28,757 nucleotides of DNA from SXXH01 sp041165735 (GTDB taxonomy: Bacteria; Planctomycetota; UBA1135; GCA-002686595): the NCBI GenBank assembly GCA_046341775.1, contig JBKDQQ010000171.1:1-28757 (forward strand), given 5' to 3'. Shown here piece after piece: positions 21,954 through 28,757 of the stretch. The position numbers and the translations under genes were made by a program. The notes under the pieces were generated by a model that saw nothing but the letters and a program-made list of their open reading frames with translations, ran no database searches and had not been told where the DNA came from. Numbering within the stretch: position 1 is the first letter of the stretch; each line of letters opens with the position of its first letter.

Positions 21954-23279
21954 ATGAGCTCCGCAGCGCACGACGGTCCGCGCCCCGCGCGGCGCGCCCT
22001 TTGGCGCCGACTGGCCTTGTCGCTGGCGCTTTCACTCGGCCTGCTGGTCGTCCTCGTCGAGCTGGGCTCGCGCTGGGCGGACGGGGTCGTCGCCGAACGC
22101 CGGGCGCGGCCGGACTGGAACGCCTCCGAGGACGCGCAAGGGCTCGCCGGCAAGCTCTGCCTCGACACCCTCGAGTACGGCACGCTCAAGCGCGCCTCCG
22201 AGCAGAAGAACGCGCGCGCCATGCCGCATCCCTACCTCGGCTACGCGCTGCGACCGGGGTTCTCCACTCCGCCCGGCGCCAAGCAGCAGGCGTCGCACAA
22301 CACCCTCGGCTTCCGCGGCAAGGAGACGACCTGGGAGAAGCCGCAAGGCGTCTTCCGCATCGTCACCACCGGCGGCTCTTCCGTGTACGGACAGAGCGAA
22401 TCCAACGACGCCGCGGTCTGGTCGCAGCGCCTCGAGGACCACCTCAACGAGCGTCTCGCTCCGCGACGCTTCGAGGTGGTCAACCTGGGCGTGTCGGGTT
22501 GGAACTCGCACGAGATGCTCGTCAACCTGGCGCTGCGCGGGCTCGACTTGGAGCCGGACCTCGTCGTCGTGCACGAGTCCATCAACGACATGCGCTGCGC
22601 GCTCTACACGCGCGGCGGCGAGCCCACGCGCGACAACCTGCATTGGCGCGCCACCTGGCCGGTCGACCGGCCCAGCGCGCTCGAGGCGTCCTTGGCGAAG
22701 AGCCGGGCGTACCTGGTCTGGCGTCGCTACATGACCGACTACGTCGCGGAGCGCAGCGACCTCGGCTTCTACGCCATCGCCAACTACGATCCGCAAGGCC
22801 CGGATCCCTACCGGCACTACCCCGGCGCGATCCCCGACCTGGGCTTCGAGACCTACCGGCGCAACCTGCGGCAGATCGTGGCGCTTTGCCGCGCCCGCGG
22901 CGCGGAGGTCATGATCGCCACGCAGGCCCTGCCTCGTTGGCATCTCGAGCAGGCCGCGAGCTACCGCGAGCAGTGCGACGCCTTCGAGCGCATCAAGGCC
23001 GTGCAGCGCGAGGTGGCGGCCGAACTCTCGGTCGAGGTGTGCGACAACGCCGGCGTCGTCGAGGCCGCGCTGGACGCCGAGTTGCAGGCGGAGATCGCGC
23101 GCCGCGCGGCCGCCGAACCGGCCAAGGACCGCGCCGCGATCGAGGCCGAGGCCAAGGCCCACGTGCGCGTGCACGGACTCTACAAATGGGAAGTGCACCC
23201 GAACGACTCGGGCTCGGACCTCGTGGCGCGCACCATCGCCGACTGCCTCGCCGCTTCGCCGCTCCTGCAGCCGCGCTGA
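21954..23279 (+). CDS. Membrane-anchored SGNH/GDSL hydrolase-like protein
   Basis: The 441-residue product has one N-terminal hydrophobic segment (about 18-37) that should anchor it with the rest outside the cytoplasm. SGNH blocks are visible: TTGGSSVYG (138-146, block I with the nucleophile Ser142 or Ser143), NLGVSGWNSHE (177-187, block II Gly), ESINDMR (208-214, block III Asn211) and WEVHPND (412-418, block V His415). The block-V Asp usually three residues before the His is Trp412 here, with Glu413 next to it, so the acid member of the triad may be shifted or absent. Family members are esterases or acetyl-transfer/deacetylation enzymes acting on glycans; the substrate is unknown. It converges on the sulfatase gene with a 13-bp gap. 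Confidence 0.85.
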   Translation: MSSAAHDGPRPARRALWRRLALSLALSLGLLVVLVELGSRWADGVVAERRARPDWNASEDAQGLAGKLCLDTLEYGTLKRASEQKNARAMPHPYLGYALRPGFSTPPGAKQQASHNTLGFRGKETTWEKPQGVFRIVTTGGSSVYGQSESNDAAVWSQRLEDHLNERLAPRRFEVVNLGVSGWNSHEMLVNLALRGLDLEPDLVVVHESINDMRCALYTRGGEPTRDNLHWRATWPVDRPSALEASLAKSRAYLVWRRYMTDYVAERSDLGFYAIANYDPQGPDPYRHYPGAIPDLGFETYRRNLRQIVALCRARGAEVMIATQALPRWHLEQAASYREQCDAFERIKAVQREVAAELSVEVCDNAGVVEAALDAELQAEIARRAAAEPAKDRAAIEAEAKAHVRVHGLYKWEVHPNDSGSDLVARTIADCLAASPLLQPR

Positions 23280-23292
23280 GCGGCAAGGCGCC

Positions 23293-24627
23293 TCAGCGCC
23301 AACCCTCGAGTTCGCGCGCGGCCTCGATCCAACGCGCGGAGCGCGCATCGTCCGCGGGATAGAGTTCGCCCGCCTCGCCCGGATCGGCGCGCAAGTCGTG
23401 CAGCGTGGTCGACTTCGCCCCTGACTTGGACACGATCCGCACGAGCTTGCGGCCATCCTCCACCACCGCCACGCGTCGTTCGTCGGAGCGCTCGCAGGCG
23501 TAGCGCAACATGCGCGGCGCGAGCTGCGCGCCGCGCAACCAGGTCGCGCTCGTGTCCAGCCCGTCGAATTCGCGCGGATCCGCCGCGATCCCCGCCATGG
23601 AGCACAAGGTCGGCGCCAGGTCGAGGTAGGAGATGTCGCAGTCGCGTTCGCCCGCCGCGACGCGTCCCGGGAGGCGCAGGGCGAAGCGCGTGCGCAAGCC
23701 GCCTTCCCACGGCGTGTACTTGCCCGCGCGCAGTCCGCCATTGTCGGCGCCGAGGTCGCGATCGCCTCCGTTGTCCGAAGCGAAGACCACGATCGTCTCG
23801 CGCTCCAGCCCCTCGGCCGCGAGCAGGTCGAGCAGCACGCCCACATGGCGATCGAGTTCCTCGACCATCGACCGCATGGCGGCGCGGTTGAGCTCCGCGC
23901 CCTCCGGCAGGTTCGTCGGCAAGGCGGCGCCCGGCGGCGCGTGCAGCGGCGCGTGCGGCAGCGGCGTGGCGAACCACAGGAAGAACGGCTTGCCGCGCGG
24001 CCGCTCGAGGATCGCGCGCCGCGCCTCCTCGAGCAGCATCGCGGGGGCGTAGCCCTGCTGCTCGACCGGCGACTCGTCGCGCCACCAATCGGCCTCCGCG
24101 CCACGCTTGCGCGTCGTGGGTTCGATCCATCCCCCGAGGAAGCCGCGGAAGCGCTCGAAGCCCTGCGCGTTGGGTCGGGATCCGGGCCGCGAGTGGCCCA
24201 GATGCCATTTGCCCACGAGCGCCGTGCTCCAGCCGGCCGAGCGGAAGCGCTCGGCCAGGGTGGTGGCCTCCGGCGGGAGGCCGCCTCCCTCGCGCGCGCC
24301 CAGGTTGCGCAGCATGCCGAGCTTCGCCGGTTCGACGCCGGTCAGCAGTCCGGCGCGAGCGGGCGTGCACATCGGAGCCGTGCGGTAGGTGCGCGGCCGC
24401 GCGGAATCGGCCAGCAAGGCGTCGATGCGCGGCGTGGAGGGCGCGGCGGACGCGCCGGTTCCCGCGTCGGCCCATCCCAGGTCGTCGACCAGGATCACGA
24501 CGACATTCGGGCCGCCCGCGGCGGGCGGATCGTCGGCGCCGCAGGCGCCGAGCAGCGCGAGCGCGCACCATGCGGCCAGCAGGCGCGACGCGCGCGTTCC
24601 GGGAGGCGTGGTGGCCTGCTTGGGCAT
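23293..24627 (-). CDS. Arylsulfatase-type sulfatase lipoprotein
   Basis: The 444-residue product has a signal with lipobox LLGAC (Cys29) and is probably a membrane-anchored lipoprotein. It is an S1-type sulfatase: metal ligands VDDLGW (Asp48-Asp49), the activation motif Cys87-Thr-Pro-Ala-Arg91 in MCTPARAGLLTG whose Cys is converted to formylglycine, GKWHLG in the expected place, and ASDNGGD for the second metal-binding half. It should hydrolyse sulfate esters on a carbohydrate or aryl substrate outside the cytoplasm and needs a formylglycine-generating enzyme that is not in this window. It is near the short end of the family length, but no motif is missing. Divergent from the DUF1573 gene. 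Confidence 0.93.
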   Translation of the reverse strand: MPKQATTPPGTRASRLLAAWCALALLGACGADDPPAAGGPNVVVILVDDLGWADAGTGASAAPSTPRIDALLADSARPRTYRTAPMCTPARAGLLTGVEPAKLGMLRNLGAREGGGLPPEATTLAERFRSAGWSTALVGKWHLGHSRPGSRPNAQGFERFRGFLGGWIEPTTRKRGAEADWWRDESPVEQQGYAPAMLLEEARRAILERPRGKPFFLWFATPLPHAPLHAPPGAALPTNLPEGAELNRAAMRSMVEELDRHVGVLLDLLAAEGLERETIVVFASDNGGDRDLGADNGGLRAGKYTPWEGGLRTRFALRLPGRVAAGERDCDISYLDLAPTLCSMAGIAADPREFDGLDTSATWLRGAQLAPRMLRYACERSDERRVAVVEDGRKLVRIVSKSGAKSTTLHDLRADPGEAGELYPADDARSARWIEAARELEGWR

Positions 24628-24644
24628 CGCGGGATCCGTGTCGG

Positions 24645-24651
24645 CATACTA
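24645..24651. promoter_or_regulatory. Possible overlapping divergent -10 boxes (sulfatase / DUF1573)
   Basis: The only AT-rich patch of this 85-bp divergent spacer reads CATACT rightwards (24645-24650) and TAGTAT leftwards (24651-24646), each an acceptable -10. Leftwards it would start transcription about 12 bases before the sulfatase ATG. No firm -35 partner is seen for either direction. Confidence 0.3.
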
Positions 24652-24712
24652 CTTGCCCGAGCGACGCGCCGCAGCAAATGCAGGTGCGATCCTCGCGGCG
24701 ACTCCCGCTCCG

Positions 24713-25915
24713 ATGCACACCAGCCAACCAGCCACCACCACCGTGGAGACACAGGGCACCTTGCCACCCCGACTCGCGCGCCTCGCGCCGGGACTCGCCT
24801 GCGCGCTGCTGCTCGTCGCCCTCGTCACGGGGTGCCGGGACGCGACCTCGGCGGCCGGCGGCGCCTCCTCGCCGCAGGGCAAGGTGGAAGGCGTCGTCGT
24901 GGCGAACCCCACCAGCGATCGGCCGTTCTTCCACGACTTCGGCGACGTCCCCTACGGCGCGCGGCCGCGGCATGTGTACATGCTCGAGAACCGCGAAGGC
25001 CGCGCGGTGCGCGTGCAGGACATCCAGACGGTGTGCTGGTGCACGCAACCGAGCGCGGTGGTCGTCTCGCCCGACGGCGCGCGCGGCGCGCCGTCCGCGG
25101 CCGGCAAGGACCTCGTCATCCCCGCCGGAGGCAGGCTCGAGCTGGCCATCGACGTCGACACCAAGCTCGTCGAGAAGATGAACATCGACAAGCTCGCCGT
25201 GGTGCGCCTGCGCTGCGACTCGAGCGCGACGCCGTACCTGAGCTTCGAACTGCACCTCGTCGTCAAGCGCGCCTTCCGCAGCGTTCCGGCCGAGCTCGAC
25301 CTCGGCCGCGTGGGACACCTGAGCGGCAAGGCCGGTCGGGTGGATTGCACGGTCGAGATCAAGGGCGACCCTGCGCGCATCGTCGCCATCGAGCGCGTGG
25401 AAGGCCCGTTCGAAGCCACGTTGCAGGAGACCGAGCTCGCCGGGGAGACCTTGTGGATCGTGGGCGCCAGCGCGCCAGCCGGCCTGCCCAAGGGGCCCAT
25501 CTCGGGGCGCGTCGTGTTGCGCACCGCGGCGCCGCAAGGCGTCGGCCAGCCGCCGCCCTTCGAAGTGCCCGTGCGCGGCGTGGTCGTCGACGACGTCGTG
25601 TCGCTGCCGGCCAACCTCGCCTTCGGGCCGTCGCCATCCGGCGCGGAGGCGACGATGGGCTTCGACCTCGTGGCGTCGATGCCCGGCGACCGGTTCCGCG
25701 TCCTTGCCGCCCGCTTCGAGGGCTACGCGGAGGACGCGATCCGCCTCGAGTGGACTCCGACCGACGCCGACTCCGAGGGCCGCGCCGCGCGTTGGCGCGG
25801 AGTGGCCACGCTCGCGGCCGCGTCGGCTCCGGCGCGGCAAGGAGCGCTGGTGCTGGCGCTCGACCACCCGCTGCAGCACGAACTGCGCATCGGCGTTTCG
25901 TCGGCCGCGCGCTGA
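24713..25915 (+). CDS. DUF1573 lipoprotein
   Basis: The 400-residue product has a long N-terminal stretch, then a hydrophobic core and lipobox VTGC (Cys41). Residues about 65-115 match the start of a DUF1573 domain: FHDFGDVPYGARPRHVYMLEN, then VQDIQTVCWCTQP, where the usual CGCT motif reads CWCT. Such domains are Ig-like beta-sandwiches (ASH/PapD-like) common in Planctomycetota and Bacteroidota; their function is unknown and they are thought to bind proteins at the cell surface. The remaining 250 residues look like further beta-sandwich domains, for example RSVPAELDLGRVGHLSGKAG. ATG 24713-24715 is chosen as the start that yields a signal peptide. It is convergent with tyrS. Confidence 0.85.
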   Translation: MHTSQPATTTVETQGTLPPRLARLAPGLACALLLVALVTGCRDATSAAGGASSPQGKVEGVVVANPTSDRPFFHDFGDVPYGARPRHVYMLENREGRAVRVQDIQTVCWCTQPSAVVVSPDGARGAPSAAGKDLVIPAGGRLELAIDVDTKLVEKMNIDKLAVVRLRCDSSATPYLSFELHLVVKRAFRSVPAELDLGRVGHLSGKAGRVDCTVEIKGDPARIVAIERVEGPFEATLQETELAGETLWIVGASAPAGLPKGPISGRVVLRTAAPQGVGQPPPFEVPVRGVVVDDVVSLPANLAFGPSPSGAEATMGFDLVASMPGDRFRVLAARFEGYAEDAIRLEWTPTDADSEGRAARWRGVATLAAASAPARQGALVLALDHPLQHELRIGVSSAAR

Positions 25916-25941
25916 ACCGCCGACGCGCGCCGCCTCGATCC

Positions 25942-27141
25942 TCAGCGCACCCTGGCGAACTTGCGCTTGCCGACCTGCACGAGCATGGACTCGGCGGGCC
26001 TCGCGAGGGTGCGTCGCGGATCCGACTGCACCTCGCCGTCGAGGCGCACGCCGCCGCCCTCCACGAGGCGCTTGGCCTCGCTCGTGGAGGCGCACAAGCC
26101 CAGCTCCTTCAGCAGGGACATGAGCGCCACGCCTTCCGCCGGTGCGGAGGACGGCCAGGCCAGCTCGGGCACCTCCTCGGGCACCTCCTTGTCGCGGAAG
26201 CGCCGGTCGAACGCGTCGCGCGCCTTCAGCGCGGCCTCCAACCCGTGGTACGAGCAGGTGATCTCCTGCGCGAGTCGCGCCTTGGCCTCGCGCGGGTGGC
26301 CGGCGAGCACGGCCTCGGCCTCGGCGTCCGGGAGATCCGTCAGCAGCGCGTACCACTGCTTCATCACGCCGTCCTCGATCGACATGACCTTGCCGTGCAT
26401 GTCCTCGGGCTCGTCGTTGAACGAGACCGCGTTGCCGTAGCTCTTGCTCATCTTGCGGCCGTCGAGGCCGTCGATGAGCGGCGTGGTGAAGCAGATCTGG
26501 CCGCGCTGCCCCTCCTCGCGCTGCAGGTCGCGCCCGCGCAGCAGGTTGAACAACTGGTCGGTGCCGCCGAGTTCGAGGTCGCTCCTCACCATGACCGAGT
26601 CCCAGCCCTGCATCAGCGGATAGAGGAACTCGTGGATGCCGATCGGCTCGTTGTCGGCGATGCGCTTCTGGAAGGTGTCGCGCTCGATCATGCGCGCAAC
26701 CGTCATGCGCCCGCACAACTTCAGCACGTCCTCGAAGCGCATCTGGTCGAACCACTCGCTGTTGCGCCGGATCTCCGTCTTCGACAAGTCCAGCACCTTG
26801 CCGGCCTGCTCGACGTAGGTGCGCAGGTTGCGCTCGACGTCGGCGCGAGAGAGCGGCGGCCGCAGCTTGTTGCGGCCGGACGGATCGCCGACCATGGCGG
26901 TGGCGTCGCCCACGATCAGCACGATGTGGTGGCCGAGCTTCTGCATGGCGCGCAGCTTGCGCAGCGGCACGGCGTGGCCGACGTGCAGGTCCGGGCTGGT
27001 CGGATCCATGCCGAACTTGACGCGCAGCGGCCTTCCCGAACGAATGGACTCGGCGACGCGCTCCTCCAGCTCCTTCCTCTCGATCAGATCGACGACGCCG
27101 CGTCCGATGACGCGCAATTGCTCCTGCAAGTTCGCTTCCAT
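25942..27141 (-). CDS. tyrS: Tyrosyl-tRNA synthetase
   Basis: The 399-residue product charges tRNA-Tyr in the cytoplasm. It is a class Ic synthetase with the HIGH motif as HVGH (53-56, in DPTSPDLHVGHAV) and KMSKS at 230-234 (GRKMSKSYGN). Further landmarks are GDATAMVGDPSGR and ELGGTDQLFNLLRGR. A C-terminal S4 RNA-binding domain follows (about 335-395: LLKELGLCASTSEAKRLVEGG ... VRLDG). Length and the HVGH form place it with the TyrRZ type. The start is ATG 27139-27141 (MEANLQEQL); there is no obvious Shine-Dalgarno site. No T-box leader is seen in the 87-bp gap to the upstream lipoprotein gene. Assignment is secure. Confidence 0.97.
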   Translation of the reverse strand: MEANLQEQLRVIGRGVVDLIERKELEERVAESIRSGRPLRVKFGMDPTSPDLHVGHAVPLRKLRAMQKLGHHIVLIVGDATAMVGDPSGRNKLRPPLSRADVERNLRTYVEQAGKVLDLSKTEIRRNSEWFDQMRFEDVLKLCGRMTVARMIERDTFQKRIADNEPIGIHEFLYPLMQGWDSVMVRSDLELGGTDQLFNLLRGRDLQREEGQRGQICFTTPLIDGLDGRKMSKSYGNAVSFNDEPEDMHGKVMSIEDGVMKQWYALLTDLPDAEAEAVLAGHPREAKARLAQEITCSYHGLEAALKARDAFDRRFRDKEVPEEVPELAWPSSAPAEGVALMSLLKELGLCASTSEAKRLVEGGGVRLDGEVQSDPRRTLARPAESMLVQVGKRKFARVR

Positions 27142-27228
27142 GCTGCGCGCAGTCTCGCACCGCCCGCGCGCGCACCGCAAGCCTCCAAGGCGGGCTGGAT
27201 GCGGAAGCGGCGGGCGCGCCACGACGAC

Positions 27229-28299
27229 TCAGGGCTCGGACGAGCGCCGCAGCAGGGCGCGCACGCCCCCTGCGTCCTGCGGGGGCGGTTCCGCCCCGCA
27301 CAGCCAGCGGCAGGCCGGCACGAGCAGCTCGAGCAGCGGATCGAGGTCGAGGTCGCGCGCCTCCGACAACAGTCGCAGCGCTTCGCGCTGGCGCGCGGGC
27401 GGGATGCGCAAGGCCGTGCGCAAGGCCAGCCCGCGGCTCAGGCTCGGTCGACGGGCGACTTCCACCAGCTCGGCGGGGTCGGCCTCGCCCGCGCCCGCCA
27501 CCTCGCGCTCGACCATGCTGGCGAAACCAGGCTGCGCGGAGACTCCGGGACAGGCCAGCACGCGACCGTCGACTTCGACCCGCGCGGCCCGCAACGAGAG
27601 CCGCGCCACGATGCGCGCTCCCTTGGCGCCGGGCGCCAACGACCAGCGCGCCCGGTGCAGTTCCACGCGCGCGTGGTCGGAGCGCGCCGCGAGCGTCCAC
27701 GCGCCGAGCGGCACGCGCTCGACCGTGCGCCGTTCCACGCCGAACTCGTCGCACGAACTCTCCTCGAGCTCCAGCTCCGCCGCGCCGGGGGCGAGGGTGC
27801 GGGCGACGCCGTCGAGCGAACGCCCCTCCAACTCGATCACCAGCACCACCGGACCGGGCGCGGCGCCCTCCGGCGGGCGCACGATGCGCGTGCGCAGGCG
27901 CAGCTCCAGCGCCTCGGCGGCCTCGCGGCCGTCAAGCAAATCCGACAAGCGCGCCGCGGCCGCCAAGGTTCCGGCGTCGCCGGCCTGCGCCCTCACGCGG
28001 GCGAGGATCGAGCGCGCGAGGCGCGCATCGCCGTCGCGCAGCGCCGCCTCGCAGGCCAGCAGCGCCGCCTCGTGGCGCGGATCGACGGGCTGCACGCTCG
28101 GCGCGCCCCCCGCGGAGTCGCTCGCGCGGCAGCCGCCCAGCGGCGCGAAGCACGGCGCCCAGAGCGCCGCTGCGACGAGCAGGATGGCCCGTGCCGGAGC
28201 CCGAGGGGCCGGGCGTCCCGCGGCGGGCGGCCGAGCAAGCGCATCCGGCGACGATCCGCGGCCCTCGCGGGCGGGATCGTCGCCGGATGCTCGCTGCAT
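27229..28299 (-). CDS. Lipoprotein of unknown function
   Basis: I do not recognise this 356-residue protein. A hydrophobic stretch ILLVAAALWAPCF followed by lipobox PLGGC (Cys57) marks it as a probable lipoprotein, but the part before the hydrophobic core is unusually long (about 38 residues) and rich in Arg, Pro and Ala. The mature region starts with a helical segment containing tetratricopeptide-like hairpins (HEAALLACEAALRDGDARLARSIL), then a beta-rich middle (LRLRTRIVRPPEG, VVLVIELEG) and a helical end. No ATG, GTG or TTG occurs in frame between 28296 and the hydrophobic core, so the ATG at 28297-28299 is the closest usable start, placing a 17-bp inverted repeat inside codons 4-20. It follows rpsA by 50 bp. 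Confidence 0.75.
   Translation of the reverse strand: MQRASGDDPAREGRGSSPDALARPPAAGRPAPRAPARAILLVAAALWAPCFAPLGGCRASDSAGGAPSVQPVDPRHEAALLACEAALRDGDARLARSILARVRAQAGDAGTLAAAARLSDLLDGREAAEALELRLRTRIVRPPEGAAPGPVVLVIELEGRSLDGVARTLAPGAAELELEESSCDEFGVERRTVERVPLGAWTLAARSDHARVELHRARWSLAPGAKGARIVARLSLRAARVEVDGRVLACPGVSAQPGFASMVEREVAGAGEADPAELVEVARRPSLSRGLALRTALRIPPARQREALRLLSEARDLDLDPLLELLVPACRWLCGAEPPPQDAGGVRALLRRSSEP
28241..28290. repeat. 17-bp perfect inverted repeat at the start of the lipoprotein gene
   Basis: gcatccggcgacgatcc (28241-28257) is perfectly complementary to ggatcgtcgccggatgc (28274-28290), with a 16-base loop. On the minus strand the stem starts six bases after the ATG at 28299, and 59 bases after the rpsA stop. 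It is the longest perfect inverted repeat I found in the window. No T-tract follows. It may act as an rpsA terminator or attenuator, or fold the start region of the lipoprotein mRNA. Confidence 0.85.
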
Positions 28300-28349
28300 G
28301 GCGCGTGGATCGCGGGCGGAGCCGCAGGACGGCGCCGCCCGCTCCGATG

Positions 28350-28757
28350 TCAGCCTTCGGAACCGGCCTTGCCGCCGGCCTGCTCGTCCGCCGTGCCGAT
28401 GGCGGCCGGAGCGGTGGCGGGCAGCTTCTCGTTCTCCTCGAAGTCGGCGTGCACGAACGACAGGCCGATCTTGCGCTCCTCGGTGTCGACGCGGATCACG
28501 CGCACCTCGACCTTCATGCCGATCTTCAAGACCTCCTCGACGGAGTTGATCTTGTGGTCGGACAGCTCGCTGATGTGCAGCAGGCCCTCGAGATCGTCCT
28601 CGAGCTTCACGAAGGCACCGAAGTTGGTGATCTTCGTCACATAGCCCGACAGAAGGTCGCCGACGTGGTAGTTCAACGGGATCGAATCGGTCCACGGGTC
28701 GGGCGTCAGTTGCTTGCGGCCCAACGCGATGCGCTTCTTCTCCTTGTCGACGGAGAG
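28350..28757 (-). CDS. rpsA: 30S ribosomal protein S1, C-terminal part (cut by window edge)
   Basis: The reading frame runs off the right end of the window, so only the last 135 residues are present. They begin SVDKEKKRIALGRKQLTPDPW, the typical junction between S1 repeats in ribosomal protein S1. A complete S1 RNA-binding domain follows: GDLLSGYVTKITNFGAFVKL, then GLLHISELS and GMKVEVRVIRVDTEERKIGLS. The chain ends in a Glu/Ala/Gly-rich tail. S1 binds mRNA on the small ribosomal subunit. A TTG at 28722-28724 is not the start, since the S1 sequence continues unbroken upstream of it. Confidence 0.92.
   Translation of the reverse strand, partial: LSVDKEKKRIALGRKQLTPDPWTDSIPLNYHVGDLLSGYVTKITNFGAFVKLEDDLEGLLHISELSDHKINSVEEVLKIGMKVEVRVIRVDTEERKIGLSFVHADFEENEKLPATAPAAIGTADEQAGGKAGSEG

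Noticed and set aside
23180..27754. Long leftward frame of about 1500 residues overlapping tyrS and the sulfatase
   Set aside because: It reads Arg/Ala/Gly-rich sequence out of frame with tyrS, the sulfatase and the lipoprotein, all of which have clear motifs in other frames.
23845..28644. Long rightward frame of about 1600 residues antisense to the sulfatase, tyrS and rpsA
   Set aside because: Long stop-free frames are expected in DNA this GC-rich. The translation has no domain signature and lies opposite securely identified genes.
28350..28724. A free-standing small S1-domain protein starting at TTG 28724
   Set aside because: The frame continues to the window edge with sequence typical of the junction between S1 repeats, so it is the end of ribosomal protein S1.

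Overview
This is a very GC-rich window (roughly 70% by eye), densely packed and carrying 21 protein genes that I can support. I see no rRNA, tRNA, IS element or CRISPR array. The gene content fits a high-GC member of the Planctomycetota or a similar environmental lineage: a lipoprotein sulfatase with a CxPxR site, a DUF1573 lipoprotein, a GH127 glycosidase, several lipoproteins or secreted proteins of unknown function, and MORN-repeat (YwqK-type) paralogues. The lineage is an inference from gene content only.

Layout. 1-366: no convincing gene. 367-2328 (-): Hsp90 chaperone htpG. A divergent spacer with a six-copy 15-bp tandem repeat separates it from a secreted matrixin-like metalloprotease (2650-4008, +). 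From 11150 leftwards runs a long minus-strand series: rubrerythrin, a GlpC/HdrD-like Fe-S protein, a DUF3501 protein, then a cluster of three MORN_2/YwqK-repeat proteins with a JAMM (Prok-JAB-like) metalloprotease between two of them, and a secreted protein of unknown function. Most joints in the second half are 4-bp ATGA or TTGA start/stop overlaps, implying translational coupling.

11469-19518 (-) is a furanose-sugar uptake locus: a YtfQ-like binding lipoprotein, a secreted GH127 beta-L-arabinofuranosidase-like enzyme, a YtfR-like double ATPase, YtfT-like and YjfF-like permeases, then a DUF72 protein overlapping yjfF and a small HEAT-repeat protein. The likely scheme is that GH127 releases a furanose sugar outside the cytoplasm and the ABC transporter imports it. 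ytfR appears to have its own promoter with an extended -10 placed so close to the ATG that the transcript would be leaderless.

19682-28757 alternates strands: an OlsF-like fusion of PlsC-type and GNAT-type acyltransferases (+), a small membrane protein (-), an anchored SGNH hydrolase with a likely leaderless promoter (+), the sulfatase (-), the DUF1573 lipoprotein (+), tyrosyl-tRNA synthetase (-), an unknown lipoprotein with a 17-bp inverted repeat right after its start codon (-), and the C-terminal part of ribosomal protein S1 (-), cut by the window edge.

The most interesting parts are the MORN/JAMM cluster, the complete furanose locus with coupled DUF72, the apparent leaderless promoters, and the large hairpin at the start of the 28299 gene.
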